Below are positions 1 through 7,709 of a stretch of DNA of 14,138 nucleotides, piece after piece. Positions within the stretch are counted from its first letter, which is position 1. The number at the start of each line of letters is the position of its first letter. The stretch comes from Parachlorella kessleri (Eukaryota; Chlorophyta; Trebouxiophyceae; Chlorellales; Chlorellaceae). Location of the stretch: the NCBI GenBank assembly GCA_001598975.1, contig BBXU01000693.1:1-14138 (forward strand), in the 5' to 3' direction. A program made the translations under genes and the position numbers. The notes beneath the pieces are model-generated. The model was not told the origin of the DNA and did not search any database. It saw only the letters and a list, made by a program, of their open reading frames with translations.

Positions 1-1995
1 GCCCCTGGAGGTATGGTGCTTACATATGCGACATGCATGCCGTGTGGCAGGTGTGTGTGGGTGGGGGGGGGGGGGTGTGAGCTGCTCGCATGGCATGCAT
101 GCTGTGTGGCGGGAACGGCAGGCGGCGGCTGGCGTGCACAAGGTCCCGTGGAAATGTGAATGGGGCATACCTGCTGTTGTGATCTCTGGGGATCTTTCAC
201 GTCACCCACGGGTTTTATCCTGGCGGTGTGCAATTGCCCATCCCGCAAGCCCGCCTGCACTGTCAGGCAGCAACAACAGGCCATGCGCTGCCTTGCTTGC
301 TGCCTTGCCGTCTCGTGCAGGCTGCACCGACATAGCGCCAGACAGCAGCTACACGTGCCAGCAGCAGGCCTCCTTTGGCAAGTGCAATGAGCCGTTCTTC
401 GTCCGAGGGGAGGTGAGGTAATTGAAAATCGTAGAAAAATAATGTTACTCACCAGCTTCCTGCTTGTAATAGTGAGCCCCAGAGCGAGCCTTGCTGTCCT
501 GACAGGATGCTGCTCGCAGCAGCTTACAGAGGAGTGTTGGCTGGCAAAGCCCTTCGGGCGCGCAGAACCCATGTTGTTCTGTGGTGTGTCGATGGTGTTG
601 GGTGCCAGTAAGAGTTGGTGCCTGTCTTGGATGTGAACATGCACTGTGTGCTTCACATGCTGGCCACACTTGTGTCGTGCAGCAGCACTGCCACTTGACC
701 CACATGACTCTCTAGGCTCTCTTGTGGTGCTGCAGTACTGTAAGGCCAGCTGCGGCCGATGTGGTGGGAGCCCACCGCCAGCCCAGGCAGGTGAGCTGAC
801 TGGAGCGAGTGCTACCCTCCGAGGCTGACATAGGGGCTCCTGTACCACACTTCGGCCTCAAGAACCACGTATGGCACTTCATTCCGCTGCCAGGTGCCGC
901 GCCCCAGTCTGTTGCAAAGCACCAAATCTACCAAACACTTGCACTGACGGGCATGCTTCTCGCAGGTACCGCCGCGTCCCCCAGCCCGCCTCCCACGCCC
1001 AGCCCTCGCTCACCCTCACCCTCGCCTGCTTACAGCCCTCCTCCGCCCTCTCCCACCTATAGTCCGCCTCCGCCCTCCCCATCCCCCAGCCCGCCGCCGC
1101 CCTCCCCAACCCCCAGCCCGAAGGCTCCATCCCCCAGCCCCAGCCCACCCTCGTCCTCGCCCTCCCCCAGCTATAGCCCACCACCCTCCACACCAACCTA
1201 CAGCCCGCCACCCCCTTCTCCCACCCCCAGCCCACCGCGGCCTTCTCCCACCTACAGCCCACCCCCGCCCCCGCCCTCCCCCACCACACCGTCTCCCTCC
1301 CCAGGTACACCAGATGTGCTTACGCTCCTCGGCCAAAAACTGCTGTCTAAGCACTGCCCCTGAACCCATCATATCACCGCTATTACCAATTCCTCTCCCG
1401 CCATCTTTTGTGCATTGTGCCATCCTTTGGGCAATCTGCGGGCGCAATTGACTCAGGGCTGCGATTGGGGCTGGGCAGGGTTGCTCGGGGCGGAAGCAGG
1501 GTCATGCTTTTTGTCCCATTGTGTGCCAGCGCTTGCAACTAGTTGTCCCTGCCCTGCCCCACTGCAGCAGCCCCCAGCCCAACAGCTGCCGCACCCAGCC
1601 CCAGCCCAGCAGGTCCCAGCCCCGGGGCACCTGCTCCCTCAGGAGGCGGGGCATGCACCCAGGGCCAGAAGACAGAGTCCGGCCGACCGTGAGTACAGCT
1701 GGGTGCTTGGTCGCTGGTTTGTCAGAACGTCGGCGCCATCTAGGGGCTGTGCCTGAGGGGAGAGCTGCCACTCTGTGCACACCGACCCTCAATAAGCAGT
1801 GCTTTCCAAGCAGCTGTGGCACACGAGACTTGGTGCACTGGGCAACGGTTGCATTCCTTGCCGCCATGCTCCTAGTGCGTTAGCAAGGTACATGATCCGA
1901 TGAATTGGTCATGCACCAAGGGCCTGGGCACTGTTGAAGTATGCGACCGCATGCTTGCATGCAGGTGCCGCCCAACCAAATGCTCCGCCCGCTGA
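1..1995 (+). CDS. Gene A: ShKT domain plus extensin-like proline-rich protein, 3' part (5' end outside window)
   Basis: Spliced model with exons 1-10, 321-412, 736-790, 966-1304, 1568-1688 and 1965-1995 (TGA at 1993-1995). The first exon is cut by the window edge and ends in phase 1 (Ala-Pro-Gly). Exons 321-412 and 736-790 together encode one ShKT module with six Cys spaced 10-8-10-3-2, beginning CTDIAPDSSYTC and ending SCGRC; a phase 0 intron lies inside the domain. Exons 966-1304 and 1568-1688 encode extensin-like SPPPP, PTYSPPPP and APSPSPAG stretches, typical of algal wall or matrix glycoproteins. The last short exon gives a Cys-containing tail. The ShKT and first Pro-rich exons are secure. 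The donor at 1305 (gtacac) is weak, and reading through it would stop at 1363. The last exon is the least certain. The function is unknown; I infer a secreted matrix protein or the C-terminal end of a modular enzyme. Confidence 0.6.
29..114. repeat. Short direct repeat pair in intron 1 of gene A
   Basis: Two near-identical stretches of about 22 bases, each with a palindromic catgcatg core followed by gtgtggc, lie near 29-51 and 91-113. A run of about 13 G (62-74) lies between them. They fall in the intron between exons 1-10 and 321-412. No function is apparent. Confidence 0.5.
321..790 (+). other. ShKT domain of gene A, split by an intron (413-735)
   Basis: The domain is built from 321-412 and 736-790. 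Exon one ends with Gly-Glu immediately before gtgagg, and exon two starts at Tyr-Cys after tgctgcag. The joined domain has Cys spacing 10-8-10-3-2, identical to the ShKT modules at 3625-3511 and 8505-8388. Outer introns are in phase 1 on both sides, so the module as a whole is a symmetric 1-1 unit. ShKT domains are small disulfide-rich modules, common on secreted enzymes in algae and animals. Confidence 0.85.
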
Positions 1996-2608
1996 CCGCC
2001 CGCCAACCTGAGATGGCGTGACAGCATCAGCACGCAGTTGGGTCAGGTCTAGCAAGGCATCCACCTGCTTGGTAGTTCAATGCTGCTGAAGCCTTGGCTG
2101 TCCCTTCCCTCATTGTTCTTGTACATGCTGAACATTTTGTACAGTGGCTGAACTGGTCACACGAGTGCTTCAAGCATTGAGCAGGACAGCAGCACCCGTT
2201 GTGCTTGTGCCTTATAGAGCATGAGTTTTGTTCACGCTTAGCCAGGTGGCTGCATGAATGGGCCCCTTATGCTTCAGCCGCTCAGTCCATGACTTTTCAG
2301 ACAGACACACTGCAGATGCAAGTCTGTCTCGTCATACTGACAGATTATGATTGGGTGCGATACAAGGCTAGGATGCGCTTCTTGTCATCTCTGGTACCAA
2401 GATCAATCTACGCATCCACACACAATTTTTTTGTTAGGGGCAACTTGACATCTCCAGAGCCTTGACCTACACCACTGATAATACACACTTCATGGCAAGC
2501 ACAGCAGCTTGAATGAAGGCATCAGGTCCAGGCTTGCATGCACCTGGGGTGAGCTGGTGTGTGCCCCTCTCTTGCCCTACCAACCTCAGCAGACTGCAGT
2601 ACACATGT
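1996..2608. other. Convergent 3' intergenic region between genes A and B
   Basis: No coding exon could be supported on either strand here. The left part should carry the 3' untranslated region of gene A, but no plus-strand TGTAA occurs in it; only TGTAC variants are seen near 2120 and 2139. The right edge holds the polyadenylation signal of gene B. Reading frames present are short, lack family motifs and have no convincing splice partners. Confidence 0.5.
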
Positions 2609-2613
2609 TTACA
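2609..2613 (-). terminator. TGTAA polyadenylation signal of gene B
   Basis: The minus strand reads TGTAA at 2613-2609, about 147 bases after the gene B stop codon (2762-2760). TGTAA is the usual polyadenylation signal in volvocine algae, and the distance is plausible for a 3' untranslated region. Confidence 0.6.
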
Positions 2614-2759
2614 TCCATCTGTACACAAAGTGGGTGGGGTGATGTTCCCGCACCGCACGACAACTCTCCGACGGTGTCCATCTGTGACCCTAACACACAA
2701 GCCCTCACAACCCAAATCCAGCTGGGGCGAGTTTCTCTGCATAACATGAAATCTGGCCC

Positions 2760-4661
2760 TCAGCGACCCCCAGGGAGCCCAGTGCTGGAGGCGGCCTGGC
2801 GAACAGGGGCGCCACCACTCCTGGTGCACGTCCTGCTGGACCCGCAGTACAGGTTGGCGACACCTGCAGCAGGCACACTCTAATTGGCCATTGTCCTTAT
2901 TGCCTCGAGGGACCTGGTAGGATTGAGCTCAGAGGGCGGCTGCAGAAATTTGCAGACCGGAGGGCAAGCTTGGTTATGGCTTTGGAGTTGGGGTGGTAGA
3001 GGCAGGCCCCATGTGGCATTCTGCTCCACCGGTTCAAGCAGAAGAACAGCGCAGCAGCCCACTGCGGGTCCGAGGTGTGATGCTCTGGTGGGCAGCAGTC
3101 GCCAAGCACCAGGCACTCACCACTGCAGCAGTCGCTGTTGGAGTTGCAGGGCTCGTTCTCGTTGCGGCAGCCACCTCCGCCCACTGACTGGGTGGGGGGC
3201 GATGGGCTGGGGCTGGGGCTGGGGCTGGGGCTTGGGCTGGGACTTGGGCTGGGGCTATTAACCAGCATAACTGTAGGGCCAACAGCGTCACAGTGTTTAC
3301 AAAGGGTTCTTTCAGGGGCACGACAGTGGCAACCAGCGCTATCCTTTCGTTTCCCGCCTGGCCTTCTGCACATTGCACGGCCCTGCTGGGCTTGGTCTTT
3401 TCGCTTAACCCAGACATGTAGCGTACTCACCCGGAGGGGGGGAATAGCTAGGGCTGTATGAAGATCCTCCTCCGCCGCCGCCGCCGCACCGACCACAGCT
3501 CTTCTGGCAGTACCCGCCATTGACAATGAAGGACTCGCCGCATTTGCCAAACTGGGCCTGCTGAGCGCAGGTGTAGCTGCTGTCAGGCGGGTTGTCGGAG
3601 CAACTTCCGGAGGACGATGGAGAGTAGCTGGGTGAGGGCGAGGCCTGGTAGCTGGAGGGTGTGCCCTGGCAGCTGCCCTGCTCGTTCAGTGCGTTCTGCA
3701 GCCAAGCACCCAGTGTCTGTGATGAGATTTCAACGATTTCCTGCTGAGCACTGAGAGCTGATTGCTGGATGGGGTCCTGGCCTCCTGCTTGGGCTCATCA
3801 ACCGGAACACCTGGCGGTGCCAAGTCTGGACAAGGGCAGAGCTGCCATGTGCATGCCACGTGAAACACGAAGAGGCTGCCAGGGCGACGCACCTCATTGG
3901 TGTAACCGCGCTTGCCGGCATCGGGGCCTGACACAACCTGCGCCACCCAGGGAACAGACAGCGGGCTACATAGGGTGCCAGTGGTCCGAACCATGCTTGG
4001 GTGGATGCTTGAGGGGCTTACGCGCCACCCAGCATATTACCCTCCATGCACGCAAAAAGCGAGCCCAGGGCCTGGCTCAGCGCTTGTGACGCGTGTGCCG
4101 CATGTGGTCCCAGCTTTCAAACAACAAATGGATGGACCAATCACATCGATGCTTGCAAGTGCTCAGGTTAAGGCTCCAGCATGCAAACAACAGCAGCAAG
4201 CCCCATGCAGGGACCGCACCGTGACGGGAATCCACTTGAAGCACTCCTGGCTCTCCTCGCTGGACTCCCTACGGAGCTGCACACAGACAGGGGTACCCTG
4301 TGGTTACGTAACCATGCATGCTGCTCTCAGAGACCGCTAGTGGGACGTACACTTGTTACAGAGGCAGCAACCGCACCATGGGCTGGACATTTAGTAAGAA
4401 ACTTGTGAATGGGTGTCTTAACAACGTCATAGAGGTCCGGGTTTGGTGTCTGAGGAGCTGCATGCTCGTCCAAGGCAGTTGAGCAGTTGAGGTACTCACC
4501 TGTGTGCCGGCAGGCAGGCTCGTGACAACCCCACTGGTGATGCCAGCACCCTGACGGACGTTCACTTGATACTGAGTCGAGTAGCACTGCTGGGCGGTGG
4601 TCAGCTGAACCACAGTGGCAGAGAAGGCCAAGAGGCAGCACAACCAATAAGAGACCGACAT
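2760..4661 (-). CDS. Gene B: secreted SH3b-ShKT-knottin protein (six exons, 287 aa)
   Basis: Exons are 4661-4500, 4276-4220, 3937-3893, 3776-3431, 3270-3121 and 2863-2760 (864 nt including TGA). Every junction is GT-AG and phase-consistent. The ATG at 4661 is chosen because it starts a signal peptide (residues 1-24, MSVSYWLCCLLAFSATVV...). Residues 26-88 form an SH3b domain (VNVRQGAG, SLPAGTQ, then KWIPVT and GKRGYTNE). Residues 89-124 are a helix-prone Gln-rich linker. Residues 147-185 are an ShKT module with spacing 10-8-10-3-2, followed by a Gly run. Residues 209-230 are (SP)n, and 238-266 are a knottin-like six-Cys unit. Bacterial-type SH3 domains bind wall polymers and ShKT modules often tether secreted proteins, so I infer an extracellular wall- or matrix-binding, possibly defensive, protein without an enzymatic domain. 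The exact ends of exons 3 and 5 are the least sure points. Confidence 0.75.
2783..3168 (-). other. Knottin-like six-cysteine domain of gene B, split by an intron
   Basis: Exon 5 contributes CRNENEPCNSNSDCCS and exon 6 contributes GVANLYCGSSRTC. The Cys pattern is C-6-C-5-CC-7-C-5-C (residues 238-266), the layout of inhibitor cystine knot peptides. The phase 1 intron (3120-2864) falls right after the CC pair. The domain sits at the C-terminus behind a flexible (SP)n spacer. I cannot assign a target. Knottins include protease inhibitors, antimicrobial peptides and binding modules. Confidence 0.7.
3198..3261 (-). repeat. Hexanucleotide repeat coding for (Ser-Pro)n in gene B
   Basis: The plus strand reads ggggct/ggactt hexamers; on the minus strand these code about ten Ser-Pro dipeptides. 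(SP)n is a classic target for arabinosylation or hydroxyproline glycosylation in algal and plant wall proteins. Low-complexity repeats of this kind commonly vary in length. Confidence 0.75.
3511..3625 (-). other. ShKT domain of gene B (unsplit)
   Basis: It is coded within exon 3776-3431. It starts CSDNPPDSSYTC and ends YCQKSCGRC, with Cys spacing 10-8-10-3-2. A poly-Gly stretch and a YSPSYSPPP tail follow before the phase 1 donor at 3430. Unlike the copy in gene A, no intron interrupts it. Confidence 0.9.
3893..4586 (-). other. SH3b domain of gene B, spread over three exons
   Basis: The domain begins in exon 1 with CYSTQYQVNVRQGAG and SLPAGTQ, continues in a 57-nt exon (4276-4220) containing CFKWIPVT, and ends in a 45-nt exon (3937-3893) containing GPDAGKRGYTNE. 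All junctions are phase 0. The order N-V-R-x-G, then L-P-x-G-T, then W-x-x-V, then G-x-x-G-Y is the standard bacterial-type SH3 signature. The domain appears only after splicing. Confidence 0.75.
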
Positions 4662-4796
4662 GGCTGACTTGCCCAGGGGCCCTGCCTCAAAGGGCTTGGA
4701 TCCTCGATCGAAAAGCTGCGAGTTAGCTAGCTGTAGAGGAGGCAGGTCAACATGCATGGCTTCAATAGCGGGAGGGCCGACCACGTCAGGAAACAA

Positions 4797-4841
4797 ATCA
4801 CGATTTATCGTGATCACGTGACTACCAGGTTCATGATCATG
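4797..4841. promoter_or_regulatory. Cluster of palindromes upstream of gene B
   Basis: This lies about 135-180 bases upstream of the gene B start codon. An 8-bp inverted repeat with a 2-base spacer (atcacgat/atcgtgat, 4797-4814) is followed by tgatca (4811-4816), a CACGTG E/G-box (4815-4820) and the 10-bp palindrome catgatcatg (4832-4841). CACGTG is a known binding core for plant bZIP and bHLH factors. The cluster may be a regulatory element of gene B; no TATA box was recognised. Confidence 0.4.
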
Positions 4842-4938
4842 GATGTCATGTGACTGCAGGGGAGCGCCACAGGGTACGGGATTGGGTTGTCACCATGCCT
4901 CAACGGTGGTGACCATTACACCAAAGCTCCAGTTGGTC

Positions 4939-4943
4939 TTACA
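4939..4943 (-). terminator. Probable TGTAA polyadenylation signal of gene C
   Basis: The minus strand reads TGTAA at 4943-4939, with a second copy at 4920-4916. These are about 655-680 bases after the gene C stop, and no closer copy was found. The resulting 3' untranslated region would be long but within the range seen in volvocine genes. Confidence 0.4.
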
Positions 4944-5337
4944 AGTGTCTACCAGTCATTGACTCAAACAACGAATAATCATCCAGCTGACAGAGCTCAG
5001 GGTATTTGTATCCTGGACAATAAGGTGGGCCATGAAGACCAGCAATACCTACTGGGCATGGAAAAGATAGCAACAGCCATGCATGTTGCTGCAGGAGATC
5101 AAGACTCTAGGCATGCAGTTGACAGTGCAGACACCATCACTGTGGTGGTACTTGCAGTCCACAACACATAAACCCACTGTGACCAGCAACTTGGTTTTGT
5201 GCCTAACAATCACATTGGCAAGCAAGCAGCAAGCATGCAAAGCAGGCAGACATGCAAGCCACCATCCTGCATGGCAGAATGGTGCCCAATGGGCATCACT
5301 CGGCGCCCAACTACGGCTGGGCGGCGAGGCCTGGGCG

Positions 5338-5354
5338 TATTTATTTATTTATTT
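5338..5354. repeat. (ATTT)n microsatellite in the gene C 3' region
   Basis: About four copies of attt occur in tandem. In the gene C transcript this would read as an AAUA-rich tract within the 3' untranslated region. Confidence 0.6.
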
Positions 5355-5596
5355 GCATGGCAGAAAGCTCGTGGCTGGGTACACTACACACACTAGGTGT
5401 AAATCTTGACATTGGTCTTGAGCTCCTTTGGGCTGAGTCCAACATTGATAGCCGATTTTCCAGTTGCCAAGGTAAGTGCACGGCAGGAGTCGATACAGGC
5501 AAGATACCCACATATGTACACGTCTTGTTGAGGCCGAAGCTGGCCTCCCTCTGCTGCCTGACCCCTCTCAAAGACTGGCTGCCGTCATGGGGCTCC

Positions 5597-7709
5597 TCAG
5601 GTGGTGAGCGGCTGTGGCAGCAGCGGGAAGAGGTAGATGGCACACCACCCATTGGAGCCGTCCGGTTCCATGCGGATATTGAAGTAGCCACTGTTGCCGA
5701 CACCCTCTGCGACAGCAGGGGGCCCACGTCAAACAGCCTTAAACTCAGAAAGCAGTGGAGGATATGATGCGCGTGTGATGGCACTCTCGATGGCGTCAGA
5801 TTCCGAGCTGCAGTGCATACCATTAACTCGGGAGCATAGAAAATCACCCAGGTGCGCTGAAAGGCACGGTTGCGGAAGCCTCACCTCCCCAGGAGTTCTT
5901 GAAGGTGATGTAGCTGCTGGGGGCACCAATCCCTCCGCTGGCATCATAGCCCACAACTGCAACAACGTTCTGCAGTCTTTTGAGACCGGTGCTGCTGCCA
6001 TGGTCTAGCGCAGACAGCTTTCCTGCTACTGGCAGTGTCATAACTCTTTTCCTCAGAGAGTCACAACACGGGCAGCCAACAAGGTACGTGCAGTCTGCTT
6101 GCTTGCTCATCAATGTGATATAGTTAAGAGGTCCAACACCTTGACCCATCGCATGGACTATAGGGTCAGTCAAGGCGGTGCATTGTACTTGACATGCCGC
6201 GTAGCTGTGACTAGGGATTGTCGCTCGTGCCAGGCTGGCACCCACCCGCAACCTCATGGTTCTCGCCCAGGCCGTATGTGTTGAAGTAGGTGGCCTTGAC
6301 ATCATTGTTAGCCGGCAGGGTGTCGGGGCAGGGACCATTGTAGATCCCTTTCACATCGCGCAGCAGCGCGGGCGCCCACATGAGTATGGTGATGGGGCGC
6401 TGAGACACCGCCTGCACACAGTGGCCGTACAGCATAGTCCGCCGCAGCATTAAGCACCATTTCAACAGCTCCAGCTCAGGCTCAGCACAGCACAGGCATG
6501 CAGCAAGACCATTGGCAAGTTCAATGGGCATGCAGCAAGGCCATTGGCAAGTAGAGGAGGTTGCGCGGCCGGGCCTGCGTAGAGCTCAGGGCATATGGGC
6601 AAAGCAGGATGCTGCCGTCCGTTGCAGCCCTCATGGCCCTCTGAGCGGAGCAGCATTCTGCACCAAGAATGCGGGGGTTGCAGCGATGCGGCTGGGTCAT
6701 GCATCCCGTCATGGGTTCAGTATCATTCGGCATAGCGGTGGTTGGCGATTTGCGCAGGGCTACTCCCAAACACCCGTTCTGCTCACCCGCATCATCTCTA
6801 CCGCAGACCTTGGGGTGACGTCAACATAGCCAGGGCTGGGCGTGTTGCGCAGCAGCTGTCCGGGAGGGGCCCCTGTCACAGCGCCAACGTTACAGCTGCC
6901 ATAGGAGGCGGTGTAGTCACCATAGACAGACGGTGTAGTCACCCCAGAGGTGGAGGTCAGCTCCATGGCTTCGGTGGACATGCCTGGGCCGCATGCGGCC
7001 CTTGGCGGGTAGCCGGGGGTGACGGGGGAGCAGTCGATGATGTCTTGCACCGACACGTTGAGCAAGGGCCCGCGCTGGATGGCGTTCAGGGACTCCAGGG
7101 CGGCTGCGGAGGGGCACACCTGATGGGTTGCGGCACCCATGGATTCGTGGGGAATGTGCTCAGCTAGAGCCGCAGTGAGTGTCCCCCGCCACACCACTGA
7201 GGTGAGCATGAGGGACCCAAAGCCGCACATGTGCATCTAGCGCTGCAGCATGCTCATTGCACCAACGCTGATGGGAGGCAACCAGGCTCGCTCTTACCTG
7301 CTGCTGCAAAGGCCCAGCACGACGAGCACTGCAGGAGCAAGGAGTGCTACAGTTGGCAGCCAGGACTGCCAGCAGGACAGTGTGCATGAACAGGCAAACT
7401 TTGCAGGGTTTGCATTGCAAGCTAGCTAGGCCCCATGGCACAAATAGGAATGGTACCCTGGCGTACAGCTGCTTATACGAAAGACACAGGCTGCACATTC
7501 CAGCCAGGCAGTTGCTATTGCCAAGCAAAGGTCACTCACATGCTACCACACTAACTACAGAGGCAGACACATGCAGAGTGTAAGAGCGCATGAGTGTGAT
7601 GGCTTCCAGACACGGAGCCTACTCACGTTGCCCTGGTCCTTGACGGGCGTGACTTTGCCCTGCTCCACCCAGTTGAAGAGATCCGGCACGCCAGCGGGGA
7701 CTGGCACAG
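5597..7709 (-). other. C1A papain-like protease domain of gene C (six exons)
   Basis: The domain starts with PAGVPDLFNWVEQGKVTPV. Gln669 of the oxyanion hole is at 7635-7633, Cys675 at 7319-7317, His839 at 6258-6256 and Asn863 at 5897-5895. The 31-nt exon 7328-7298 carries the nucleophile (CSSCWAFA). The segment DCS...CGPGMSTEAM matches the usual DCS...GCNGG region. The closing GYFNIRMEPDG...YLFPLLP matches the C-terminal strand of the family. All four catalytic residues are intact, so an active enzyme is expected. Confidence 0.88.

Larger units (their letters stand above)
4662..5596. other. Intergenic region between gene C (3' end) and gene B (5' end)
   Basis: No coding exon was supported on either strand. 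On the minus strand it should hold the 3' untranslated region of gene C, which includes an (ATTT)n tract at about 5338-5354, then two TGTAA signals near 4943-4939 and 4920-4916. The promoter and leader of gene B would follow. Confidence 0.5.

Noticed and set aside
879..1447. Long minus-strand reading frames rich in Gly, Trp and Arg opposite the gene A proline-rich exon
   Set aside because: They are mirror images of the C-rich Pro codons on the plus strand and have no family motif or splice logic.
2199..2465. 88-codon plus-strand frame in the A-B intergenic region
   Set aside because: It has no motif, no signal peptide and no splice partners. It is likely chance within the 3' flank of gene A.
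5885..6020. Apparent loss of the catalytic His (Asn in its place, NVVAVVGYD) in gene C, and likewise in gene D (NAAAVIGYN)
   Set aside because: These residues belong to the intron. Splicing at the later ttgcag or ctgcag acceptor joins the upstream GENHEVA exon and restores a normal His in both genes.
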